This document shows, piece after piece, positions 50,412 through 61,346 of a stretch of DNA of 64,000 nucleotides (positions within the stretch are counted from its first letter, which is position 1; every line of letters begins with the position of its first letter). The translations under genes and the position numbers were made by a program. The DNA is from Albugo candida (Eukaryota; Oomycota; Peronosporomycetes; Albuginales). The notes under the pieces are model-generated. The model was not told the DNA's origin. It did not search any database and was given only the letters and a program-made list of their open reading frames with translations. The DNA lies in contig JBDOQK010000086.1 in assembly GCA_040437565.1 (NCBI GenBank), positions 1 through 64,000 of the forward strand, given 5' to 3'.

Positions 50412-50579
50412 ATGGTGCGCTCTACGCTGTATGTGTTGCTTCTCAGTGTGCTAGTATCAATGTATGGGAAGCTACAATCCATCTATGTACAGCTAGCAGC
50501 ATGCATTTTTAATGCGACGAGAGGAATACATAGCGACATCCTAACGTGTCACCGGTGCCTCGTCACGTTTTATCGGTAA
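50412..50579 (+). CDS. Small frame with signal-peptide-like start, doubtful
   Basis: An ATG frame of 55 residues begins MVRSTLYVLLLSVLVSMYG, a good signal-peptide shape, and stops with TAA at 50,577. It is in the same frame as the PDZ-like gene downstream and the frame is open again right after the stop. It may be a former N-terminus of that gene, a small upstream frame, or chance. Confidence 0.25.
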   Translation: MVRSTLYVLLLSVLVSMYGKLQSIYVQLAACIFNATRGIHSDILTCHRCLVTFYR

Positions 50580-50737
50580 CAGGATCGATTTGATCCAAGC
50601 CAGCCATCTCTACAGACTCTACTGGGTTCATGGACGTCATACAGATCTGGCAAAATTAGTTTTTATCACATTGTAATTCTAAGAACACATGTCGTATATC
50701 TGCTTCTACAACCGAATCAAATATCTTTACTAGAAGG

Positions 50738-50781
50738 GGCTATCAGCAGGCTATCAGCAGGCTATCAGCAGGCTACCAGTA
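50738..50781 (+). repeat. 11-bp tandem repeat, four copies
   Basis: The unit GGCTATCAGCA occurs three times exactly and once with changes, ending 14 bases before the ATG of the PDZ-like gene. It would lie in that gene's 5' leader. The unit is not a multiple of three, so it is unlikely to be kept as coding sequence. Confidence 0.85.
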
Positions 50782-50795
50782 CAGGAAAATCAAAT

Positions 50796-52366
50796 ATGAT
50801 CGAGAACAGTGTTTATCTACTCGCAGCGTCAATTAGAAAAACGGAGATGAATGAGAATGATATATTTATTTATCCTCGCAAACGGAACAATGATGAATCG
50901 TTGAGCATGCGCAAACAAGTATTAAAATTTGCGTTATTTTTCGAAACTAATCTACCAGCTAGTGTTGAAGCTGATCGAGAATCGAAACCTCCTCCAATTT
51001 TGCCCCAAACTCGAAAAATCGCAAATGAAAACATCTTGGGACCTGACATTCTACACAAAGATCGATCATCGATGCGATGCATCATCATATCTTCTCATTA
51101 CCAAGAAGCTGTTTGGGAATGTCTGGCTATGCATAGAGAGTCATTAGCCATCCGAACCTATTTCTTATTTTATAGGACGTCTCGTTCATCGGCTGAGTTG
51201 TGTGTCTTTCGTAGCATTCATGAAACAATAGAATTCATCAGTAGCTGTAAGGGAACATTCTGCTCGAGAATGCGAAGTTGGGAACCAAGCGAATGTGAGA
51301 AAGTGGTCGAGATTTTTTCCATGCAGCGACAAGGTTCAAAGAAAAGAAATGAGATGCACGATGAGACAAACCAAAGTTCTAAACCTCCAAACTCATATGA
51401 GAAAAGCAAGAATTCGGAAGAAATCACACAGATCCTCGAGTATCTTGCCCGCAAGAGGATGGCAAGAATTTCTTCCAGATCGTCCGCTAAATTGCAGGTG
51501 CTCGCACAAATCAACACACTCGGAATACGAGAAGGCGACGAGCTCGTGTGCGTCAATGTTACTTCACTTATTGATACGAATACGGAATGTGTCAGTAATA
51601 TCTGAAAGATGTGCTGGGAGCTCGGGTCGTGAGATTTTCGTCACCTACGAAAGCAATGGTACTGATGGGTGCTTCTGATCCGTTAAGGTATACGGGAGAA
51701 GAAATGTTTAGATGTTCACACGTAAGGCTAAAAGAAGCTGACTGCAAGGTGTATCTTGGTACCCAGACAATGAACACAGAAATGTACGAGATACCATTGA
51801 AGGCGCAGTTCAGCGATGAAAAGACTGGCTTGTGCCACATATCGTACCATGCTCCTTCGAAACGACGCCCTTGTCCTGCGCGCATGCTGAAATTCTTTTC
51901 TTCAGGTTCCCAACAACCAAGAATTTACCCGCTCACAAAAACGTCGCTTTTAGTTGACACTTCAGGACCTGATTCGAAGAAAATAATGGCGCCAAAACAG
52001 AACCACAAAGTGAAAGGTAGTCAAAGGACATGTCTTAAAATCTAAGAGATCCTTTATGCTTTCTGTTTCGAGCACCAAGCATTAATTTTTCCAGATCCCA
52101 TACATTCTCGCGACCAAGTTGCCATTTACAAATTCACCAATGGCCGCATTCCAGCAGGGTTATCGCATCCTAAACACCATATCAAGTATTACAATGTGGA
52201 AGATATAGCAACTCAAAAGATCTATTCGCAATCGTTATCAAATTCTGGCACAGAACCTTGGCCTGCTGGTAACAGTATCGCGTTTGTGGAGTACGAACGT
52301 GAAAATTCAAAGCTGACATGTTGTGTCAGCTGCCTTCTCCAACATATAGAAGTATACTTATCTTAG
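50796..52366 (+). CDS. Host protein with PDZ-like domain, two exons, one apparent base slip
   Basis: From ATG 50,796 a frame of 269 codons runs to 51,605. Its end reads as a PDZ-like domain: LAQINTLGIREGDELVCVN, the usual GDxLxxVN element. The expected next part (YLKDVLGARVVRF, with the helix and last strand) follows at once in another frame, so one base seems missing near 51,599. This second stretch is open to 52,045, but a better end is a 78-nt intron (52,017-52,094, GTAGTC to TTTTCCAG). Splicing gives a clean in-phase exon of 90 codons to TAG at 52,364-52,366. Together that is about 490 residues. The first 200 residues are polar with a YFLFYRTSRSSAE stretch I do not recognise. PDZ-like domains bind partner C-termini. 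No splice pair repairs the slip, so sequencing error or recent loss are the options. Confidence 0.6.
52017..52094 (+). other. Intron, 78 nt
   Basis: It starts GTAGTC and ends TTTTCCAG after a T-rich tract. Removal joins a phase-1 codon (G+AT) and opens a further 90-codon exon, whereas without splicing the upstream frame stops at 52,045. The small size is usual for oomycetes and many fungi. Confidence 0.65.
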
Positions 52367-53035
52367 AATGACGAATCAACCACGCGAGGATATATTTGGA
52401 TGCGTCCGGCACTATCAGTAATTCTGAAATCGTGTGTTGGGAATAGGATTTGCTCAAATCTAACATATAAAGCGCACCGAGCTCAGCTTGAACGGCCAGG
52501 TGAGATTCGGAAATGTACAGTAGAAACACTAGGTTCATCGGAGAGCGAGAAATAATCTTGGTCTTATCGAAGGATAAAATAGGAGTGCGTTTTCATAATG
52601 AGTACTTCGTCCGACATGCTGAAAGCCTTTTTCGAGTATCTATATAGTAGAGATAGCTGTTGAACATGCTTACTTTCGATACATACTATACCTCCCATTC
52701 TGGATTTTTCTTAGAATCAAACGGCAGACCATATTTTGATGTCCAACGTTTACTTGATGATTCCTGTTGTAGTACAGTGCAAGACATTTGTAATCATACC
52801 ATAAATTGCGTGGACAAGAACTCTTACTAATACAATAAAAATTAATATAGAGCAGAATGCTCTCCATATACCGAAAGCGCATTGAATTGGCTTTCTTACA
52901 ACGGAGCTCGATTGGTTGTATCTTTGTTTAGGACGAAGTAGTAGGAGGTTGAAGTTTGGCTAATTTTCGTGATTTTGTATGGAGAGATGGAAATTTGGTC
53001 GCATTTATTTGTATCTATTAATAGATATATATTGT
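52367..53035. other. No recognisable gene
   Basis: AT-rich spacer with short frames only. Confidence 0.4.
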
Positions 53036-53081
53036 AGCCAATGAGAGAGCACTGGGCTGTAAATATTAGCCAATGAGAGAG
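53036..53081 (+). repeat. Direct repeat of a CCAAT-bearing 14-mer
   Basis: AGCCAATGAGAGAG occurs at 53,036-53,049 and 53,068-53,081, 32 bases apart, with partly similar sequence after each. It sits just beyond the 3' end of the transposase pseudogene. It could be a sub-terminal repeat of that element or a promoter-like CCAAT pair. Confidence 0.55.
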
Positions 53082-53115
53082 AGTAAAGTTTCGGTTCTGT
53101 AATACATATCCAATA

Positions 53116-54600
53116 TCATGCTGTAAGGCAGTTCATGTCCATCAGGATGGATTTCGGCACACGTCGGTGCGAACGGTATTTCTTGACCGCATATTTCGCG
53201 GCTTTACCGCTTAATCTTTTGCGATAAACGTCCATGTACCGTTGTGCCTTTCGGTAGTGGGGGCGTATCTCATCCAGAGTTATCGATTTCAATGCCTTTG
53301 GGACCGTCTTTTTCAATCCAACCCAGGATTATTTGCAATTTTTGCGAGGTATCGTTTGCCAGCATCCCAAAAGTTTTTAAAAAATTGAGGTCGCAATGAA
53401 ACTTTGGGTGAAAAAAATATAATTATGTGGCCAGAATTCACAATCAGCTCCTCCAACGTGCACTTCTGTTGCAGGAAATCGGGCTGGTTTGCGATAATTT
53501 TTCTTGCGCAGCATTTTTGTAACATCGGAGGACACTTTTTCATGGCAGTCAAGCGTTAGTCCTGCACGCCAAAGACCGCGTTCCTCAAAAATAATTTTGA
53601 TGTCCTCTGATTTTCCACGAAGTTTTTCGTCTGCATAATCCTCTGGGAAAGTCACTTCCTGATAAACTCCATCATTCTAGGTTGTCGACCGCATAGGGGG
53701 CCAATTCCCACCTGGACTAAGCTTCATTCGATTTGCACGGAGAGCGTTGTTGGAAAAGGAATATAAAGGTCCCTTTGATTCCCACCAGTCATCGTGCTGG
53801 CCAGGGTGCATAGTAACACATGCGTTCTTCTGGTAGCGCAGGAAACCACCCTTGAATTTCTTCATCCAATGCCAGACGTCCTAAAATTGAGCACAAGAGT
53901 TCGCCCACATGAAAACTTATTCCTTGACCTTTCTTAAGCAATGGCAGCTGACCATCCGGCAGCCAGAGGCATTTCAAACCATCATTGGCGGAGAACGTGA
54001 TTTCGTCAATGGTAACCAAAAGAATTGTTCGAACGTTGGCTAATGGCCAAATTATTTCGCCTTCGATGGCTTCCCTCTTCGTTGAGATGATAGGTATCCG
54101 AGATGCTAGCTCCTCCATTTTGTCGAGCAATTCATGGCGGTAGTTAAGGACGTCTTCCCTTTGATGTCCATCAACATAGATGCCTTTTTGAACCTCACGG
54201 TACTTGATATTCAAGGCATTCAGCCAGTGCATCATTGTTTTCTCAGATATTGTTGGCGAATGATCATAACCCAATCCCACAAGGACCTTAGTATTTGTAT
54301 GTTCAGTCAAAGCAGCGAGTTCCAACCTGAATTTGTTTTCACGAAGGTACTTTTGCAAAGGCATAATACAATCTTCATCATGAAGGAAGCTTTTTCGTTT
54401 GGCAGCCTTCATCAGCATCGCACTCTTGGGTCTGAGTGTACGCAACGAGTTCTCAAGATAGCGCATGGGGTGATTGCTGTAATAACAGCTCTCTCCATGT
54501 TGCTGATGACTGTGTCAGCATCTTCGATGCCATTTTCTCTTTCTTTTTCCCTGTAAAATTCACTGGCTGTATGAGGCTGTAATTCAAGAGAATTAAGAAT
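53116..54600 (-). pseudogene. DDE transposase, fungal/oomycete class, frame-broken
   Basis: On the minus strand a 225-codon frame (54,466 down to 53,789) has the family signature KGIYVDGHQREDVLNYR, then TIDEITFSANDG with the first catalytic aspartate (near 54,005) and PLLKKGQGISFHVGELL. Further pieces follow in order: NNALRANRMKLSPGG (53,865-53,677), IIFEERGLW (53,655-53,377), CCARKIIANQPDFLQQK with FWDAGKRYL (53,552-53,313) and a basic tail YMDVYRKRLSGKAAKYAVKKYRSH (53,316-53,116). At least three frame changes and in-frame stops separate them. The usual FDN in the second motif reads SNN, and the N-x-x-E-x-F-W motif has lost its glutamate (FFKNFW). The architecture belongs to DDE transposases related to the IS630/Tc1 group; I am unsure of the formal superfamily name. 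No terminal inverted repeats were found by eye. It is inactive. Confidence 0.75.
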
Positions 54601-54640
54601 ACAAATGCAATTCACTCCATCTGCGTGGACACAATAACAT

Positions 54641-55322
54641 TTGAAAATCCAATGTGGCATGGAGTGTAACGAGATATCAAAGTATGCATTGGTTATAGCC
54701 CGAGAACAGTATCAATTAGCCCGCAACAACAAAAGCGAATTACCAAGGACCACTGGCATCGTTGTATATCAGCAGAGCCTGGGCATACCATGTGAGCATA
54801 ATTTCAATCAACTAATCCAGCACAACACACCACTTGCAAAAGAAGACTTCGACTCACAATGGTGGCTCTACAGGAAACCCCCATTAACCTATCATTGCCA
54901 ATCTACAGCATCAATAAAAAAAGACAAGAAATTTGTGACTTGCTAACTTAAAAGATATCTCATCGGCAACATCACATTCAATTCAATTCGTGAACAATTA
55001 AAACAAAACACAACAATCCAAGATCCTCCGACAATCAGGGGAAGAGGCAGGCCATTAGGTTCACGCAATCATCCGACACAAAGAGATTATTCAGCTTTTG
55101 AATATGTCCAGGCAGGAAGTCGGGCTCGGATTTCTAATCCACAAACTTGCCGCCTTCCCAGATGCAGTATTTGTCAAGCAACAGGACATAATGCCAGGAG
55201 TTGCAGGTTGCGTCCTGCATCAAGTATTAAATCTTATCAAATCAATCAAAAAGGATTGACTAAAATGATGAAATATGATTGTTTAAATAATGCATGGGGT
55301 GAGTTTAGTAAAAAGCGAGGGT
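54641..55322 (+). pseudogene. Mutator-like (MULE) transposase, C-terminal part
   Basis: One plus-strand frame runs from 54,641 to 55,322 with a single internal TAA (54,944). It has the SWIM-type zinc-binding end of MULE transposases (SKYALVIAREQYQLA, then GIPCEH, then PLAKEDFDSQWWLYR), an AT-hook-like RGRGRPLGSRN and a CCHC knuckle CSICQATGHNARSC, the usual order at the C-terminus of this family. The catalytic DDE part is missing upstream, where the minus-strand DDE transposase pseudogene begins within about 100-200 bases. So it is a truncated element. The single stop and otherwise clean frame suggest it is younger than most elements here. Confidence 0.75.
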
Positions 55323-55629
55323 AAGTTTAGCAATTTCCAAGATNNNNNNNNNNNNNNNNNNNNNNNNNNNNNNNNNNNNNNNNNNNNNNNNNNNNNNNNN
55401 NNNNNNNNNNNNNNNNNNNNNNNNNNNNNNNNNNNNNNNNNNNCCAGATGCAGTATTTGTCAAGCAACAGGACATAATGCCAGGAGTTGCAGGTTGCGTC
55501 CTGCATCAAGTATTAAATCTTATCAAATCAATCAAAAAGGATTGACTAAAATGATGAAATATGATTGTTTAAATAATGCATGGGGTGAGTTTAGTAAAAA
55601 GCGAGGGTAAGTTTAGCAATTTCCAAGAT
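55158..55629. repeat. Gap-flank duplication, 186 bp, in the MULE tail
   Basis: Bases 55,158-55,343 recur as 55,444-55,629 across the N run at 55,344-55,443, so the zinc-knuckle end of the MULE protein appears twice. The copies look identical by eye. Confidence 0.85.
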
Positions 55630-55961
55630 TTATTATCTTCTAGGTAGTTGACCGAATAGGTCAAGTAATGAAATCTGAGCTGTACTTCAGAACATTGGAA
55701 ACATTTTAATATCGTACCAACTCATTTATATAGGACAAGCTGTAATTGGTCAGGCTTTCTTTCAGTCAATGAATCCTAACCGCTGCCAAGATACATCTAT
55801 ATGATACCGAAAATCGCACAAGGAAAGCTAATTTTTCAGTGAGGTTTGTCATTTCTTCTTCAAACGATCGGGGAATGAGACTAAAGAAATAATACGTGGT
55901 GATACTAGGATAAACACAGACCATGAGCTTAGGGAAAGATAGTGCATTCAGCAGCAATCTT
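55630..55961. other. No recognisable gene
   Basis: AT-rich spacer 3' of the MULE tail. No inverted terminal repeat was recognised. Confidence 0.4.
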
Positions 55962-56459
55962 CTGCTGAATTTGTTTTTTTACCATAAATAAATGCATGGT
56001 AAATTGTTTTCTTTTGGTTCCAGTTTCCTAATGATACACCTTTCACATTCTTGGCACCATTTTTCGGCATGGGGAAGAATCGAGGGGGACAGTTAGCTGA
56101 AATTATCTCTCCTGTATGTTTAGTCTATGATAGTTTCTGAAAATTCAATGGCTTATGGCANNNNNNNNNNNNNNNNNNNNNNNNNNNNNNNNNNNNNNNN
56201 NNNNNNNNNNNNNNNNNNNNNNNNNNNNNNNNNNNNNNNNNNNNNNNNNNNNNNNNNNNNCTGCTGAATTTGTTTTTTTACCATAAATAAATGCATGGTA
56301 AATTGTTTTCTTTTGGTTCCAGTTTCCTAATGATACACCTTTCACATTCTTGGCACCATTTTTCGGCATGGGGAAGAATCGAGGGGGACAGTTAGCTGAA
56401 ATTATCTCTCCTGTATGTTTAGTCTATGATAGTTTCTGAAAATTCAATGGCTTATGGCA
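55962..56459. repeat. Gap-flank duplication, 199 bp, around a 100-N gap
   Basis: Bases 55,962-56,160 recur as 56,261-56,459 across the N run at 56,161-56,260. They look identical by eye. Confidence 0.85.
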
Positions 56460-59400
56460 TTTGAATCATGTTCAATTCACAGTAACTTCAGCGTGAAGTA
56501 TTCTGGTAATTTAACAGGAGACTTTATACGTAAAAAAGAATGGTTATGGGGCAGTCACCGACTCAACGCATACTTGGTTAAGATCACTGTGAATTAAGTT
56601 GAGGAGCGAAAATATATTTCGGCGCAAGTACCTTACCGTAGCGAGCTTAAAAAAGAAATTCGAAATGATAGCTTCTGAACATTTTATCTAGCTTCCTAAA
56701 CACGTCTCTTCTTCCAGTCATTATGCGTGAAAATTTGTTTGGGCGTCATGTGATCACAGCAACTTTTGTAAAAGAATCAACAAGAACGTGCTTGAGTTCT
56801 ATACTATTTGGCCAGATGAGGTGTTAGTCGAAAACACTTTGCTCTGTATGACGTCCATAAAAACATACCAAGATTTGTTCAAGATCAAGAAACCATAACT
56901 TCCTCTGCATATGGACCTTGATTGTTAGCAACCAATAAGCCTGTCGAAAGAATAAGGGCGCAGAGTTGTGCCTAATTCAGACCAATATAACATGCTTGGT
57001 GAATACATGTTTCGTGCATCGAGTCTTTTATTTGAATTCTAAATTAGCCTCTGAAGACCACAAAACCAAAGTAGGATATGTTTTGGAACTATGCTAAGGA
57101 AATCACAATCGACGAACTTGTATGATTGCTCATGGGATCGGTAAGGAGAATATGGCAAACATTAGAGATGCTAAATTGTTTGTGGCATATTAAAGCCAAA
57201 TCAGTTTAATTAATCGATATTGGTGAGAGAAATTCCATTTTTAACATAACTTTTAGAATCATCAACGTTTTTGATACTCAAGAGCTGAATGAAAATGCTC
57301 ACATGTGCTTTTTCGGTTTCCTGAAGTGTTTTTCATGCGTAATTGCGACATTTGAATTTATCGAAAGTATCATAGCTCCAAGCACCGATGCATTCGGTTT
57401 TTGGCATTTATTATATTCTTGTATTATATTCTTGTAAACGCACTTTTCGATTGCATTGGAGAGCTCATACAGATCTGTTCAAATTAATTTGGCTTTTTCA
57501 GAAAAGTCATTCGGGTTCAAGTCGTCCCAGGCATAACGACTGGTCTGATACGAAACACTTGCGATGTCATAATGATGCCAATTATCACTTACGCATTTGA
57601 CCATGCGGCTGATTGCCATCTTTATTAGATCTTGCAATGCATTTGTATCGAGCCGCTAGTGGTATATGATGCTCGTGCCATCCCTGTGTATATGTACTCG
57701 TCATCAAAGTTTTTCTAGACGAATTTGGTGAGTCTGCAAACCTGTCGAAAGTGGAGTATTTCTGATCTGATGATTTATATGATGAAAAGTAGTCCAGTAA
57801 TAACATCCTATTCAGAGTAGAACGCCATCCTAATTTCTAAACGATTGCAATTTCGGAGCGATTTTTCATTTGCGTTTAGTTCAAGTAATTCTATACATAA
57901 AGAACCATTTTACTTACAACTCTAACTGTTTATGTGATTTTTAACAGAGGGCCCTACCAGACCATGATATCTTATTCATAAAACGTGATCGGCAAACTCA
58001 TAATGACGCGCGATCATGTTAACTTTCTTTAACTAAAGCAGCAACCAGGAGCCAAGGCTTTCGATTTAGGATGCGGAAAGTGACCGATGCAAATCATAAC
58101 CTATCAGATAGCTCGAAGTATATCATGTAATGGGATCCATGGTTCTTCTAGAATTGATTGGCCTAACCAAATTACACAGCCGTCAGATAATTAAATGTTT
58201 TCCGGCATAATTATATATGTCACAAGAATTAGAAATCATGAAAGAACGTCCCAGTAAGACAGAGGACTATGTTTGACTATGCTTATTCTTATAAGAAGTA
58301 CTTTAGAAAAATCCGAGACTAATTGACATTATTTGTCTTACGAGGCCTTCTATTGTCCAGTGACGGAGACCGATAGGACGCTCCATTTGCCTTTTTCGAT
58401 TATCATAAACGAGGCTTGGGCAAAGCGTTTCCGGGTATTGCTTAAGAATATGATAAGGTGCTTGTCGCATCCAAACATATCCAGAAGACCTATTGTCGTC
58501 ACATTAAACGAAATTTATTTCTAAGTCTTGGATAAGGCATTTTGCACAATCCAATTGTTTAGACATTACACTTGTGAGCTCGTAGAAAGCGATTTTGCTG
58601 CAAACAGGCCAGATGTTTGTTCCCGAGATCGAAACGAAAGGAGTCATTAGCTTGAATTAAAAGGTACTGTCTCTGCAGTTTTTACAGTATTCTGACTCGA
58701 GGGAGGCTACACACCCACAGAGATTCCATCCTTCGAGGGTTTTACAGTATTCTGACTAGAGGGAGGCCACACACCCACAGAGATTCTATCCTTCGTGAGT
58801 TCGTGAATCGTTGATGGATTTTTTTTTCACTTTTCTTCAGTAACAGAAGTCATATGGCTGTAAGCACGGTGCTCAGAGCAAAAACTATTTGGCACTTAAT
58901 TAATTTTGCGGCATGAATATCTTTTGTGGCCACACAAACTCTCTCCAAATAATCTTATTGTGATCTGTGGGCTGGTTTCGGAAGAATCAAGAAACGACGC
59001 AACAGCCGTGGTTAGGTTAAGTTCCTTCACGCCAAACACTTTTTGTCACACAACTAGCGCCTCTATGTTATATAGATGGACTGTGGTACAACACCATACA
59101 AGTGCCTATTAAAGGAATGGTATATGGTGATGATAGTTTCGATAAAAATTAGGAAGTTCTCCAAAGAATTGTTTTTGCAGAATGAGTATATTACCAATAT
59201 TACAGTCGTACCTACGAGCAACCTGCTTTTGATCCAGTCATTCTCGCATACAATATTGGCACCTGCATTATTTCACACCGTACTGCCTATTCTGTCGCCT
59301 GATGGACTTGAATAATCAAATCCTGTCAGAAGTAGTACCGAGGAGGCCTGAAATCCTGGCAACATCCCACTCGATCAGGTACCATCTTCCAACAGATAGG

Positions 59401-61346
59401 ACTGTACCATTGTCCTACTCTCATAGACGTATTCAAGGCACTTGCTGGATCAAGCAGCTTTAGACTTTTGCATCTTTCGCAAAAATGAACGGGTTGAACT
59501 GAGAATTATGCGAGGTCCATCTCTTGAGTATTTGCACACGCAGGAAATACGATTATGGACATTGTTATAGCGTGATGTGAGAATCAAGCGCTTCGGATCT
59601 TTTCAGATCATGATTTTGCATCCAATCTTATTTTTGCTTGTATCTCATATGAGAAGGGTCTTTTTTTCACTCGACGAATCCGGGACATTCGTTTCGCAAC
59701 AACTTGATTTAGTATTATGGTCATTGGATCCCATTCAAGTCCTTCGTCAGTAATAGGAACATGGCTTTGATTGTGGTCACTCAGCAAAGCTCGATGGTAT
59801 ATATATACATTGAAAAATCCTGACAATCAGCGAGATCCCACGCAAGAGTAGCAGGACAAAAACGTTTCTCACATTTCTCCACAATATTTCCGTATTCTCA
59901 CTCACCACGAAAAACGGATAGCTCGGCTAAAGGTTCTTTGCGCTGAACAATGAATGATACGTCCGAATAGAGAGCCCCATAGTGTGCAAGGCCAATGGCT
60001 TCCAGCATGTCTTCATGCCACCGCTCAACATTCATCGAATAAATGGATCATTAACAATTTCACGTTGTTATTCTCTGCTTGCTGAATTTTTACCGTACCT
60101 TTTGTTTAATCTCAAGAAGTCTTCCTCTGAATTTTCCGACAAAAGGTTGGTATTAAGCACGGTTGTTTCCAAATGTAGGCTTCACATTTCTGATCTGAAT
60201 GTTCTGGATATCACACGATTGCAGAAGCGTGACGTTTGTAAATGTCAGATTCCACAGCTTTTGTCCAAGAAAGAATGCGAATCTCGACATGATTCTTTCT
60301 CTTCGAATATATTGCGCTCAAGTTTTGCTGATGATCATGGCGCAAAACAGCATCTGAACTATATGATTGACATTTTTTGAGCGAAATGGCGCATACATCC
60401 GTAAATTACAATGAATTATGAATGCTCCAGCAATTCCTGCGTTTCCTTCCACCCAATAAAATCTTTCATTCATACTTTCCCAATCAAAAGAATCTGTGAT
60501 ATTTCCAAACTCCTGACAAGCATTCGTGACACAATGCAGTGGAATCCGGGCTCACAGTGGACAATCGCAGTATTGCTGACATACTAGTTGCATGATGTCT
60601 CTGTGTTGCACTCCATGTTGGCATCACCGTAACCAGAATGGATGCACAAAACGTGAAAATCGGCATTGCTTTTTGATTTTTTGGGGTGGATGTTAGATAT
60701 ACTGATTTTGATTGGTTGATTCATTCATTATTTTGGCAAATCGTCACAACACACAAGGTTTAAAGTAGTGCAGCGTTCGTCAAAAGAAAATTCCTCTCTC
60801 AGGTGTAGGTAAAATCTATAGTCAAATATTACGGATTCTATGTCACCGCGAAAAACACTAATAATAATAGAAATATGAACTGTTCTTTCTATTAAGCATG
60901 ACCTACAATGTGCATACTTACACTAGAAAGTCAATACAGCAAAACGCGCATCATAGCTGAATGAAACAGTGCGGAGTCATATCCAATTAATGTTGTGTAG
61001 CTTCGTGCTACACGACTTTAGTTTTCAGCTTGCGTGATCTTCTCTTTGATCATCATGGATCCATACCAATACTGTTCATCAAAGAACATTGCAATAATCT
61101 ATTATCATATTAGTAAGGCGACTACTTAAAACGTAATTAGTATATTTGAAAAAGCTGTTCCCTAAATTCTTGCTCATATCCACCAGCAACATTTTCAGTG
61201 ATGGATAGACAAGCGTTTTTCATTAAAATGACTGAAAGCCTGACTAAGAATCTGCTTATATCAATCTATGTGTGGTATCTAAATTGTATGCCTCCTACGA
61301 GTTGATGATATGCTTGCTGATCATTCTCATCTTTTTTAGATGCCTA
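56460..61346. other. No recognisable gene
   Basis: AT-rich, with many short frames. The longest is 132 codons on the plus strand at 59,982-60,380, without a known motif and beginning at an ordinary ATG. A perfect-length 60-bp tandem repeat lies at 58,681-58,800. Confidence 0.35.
58681..58800 (+). repeat. 60-bp tandem repeat, two copies
   Basis: 58,681-58,740 and 58,741-58,800 match with five differences by eye and no length change. Each begins TTTACAGTATTCTGACT. The copies abut exactly, as after one replication-slippage or unequal-exchange event. It is not in a recognised gene. Confidence 0.9.

Noticed and set aside
51548-51633. An intron to explain the frame change in the PDZ-like gene
   Set aside because: The nearby acceptors give a stop or the wrong phase, or lack a pyrimidine tract, and removing the stretch would delete the conserved middle of the PDZ-like pattern.
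57500-57560. tRNA-like GGGTTCAAGTCGTCCC near 57.51 kb
   Set aside because: No matching acceptor stem, A box or anticodon arm could be folded upstream.
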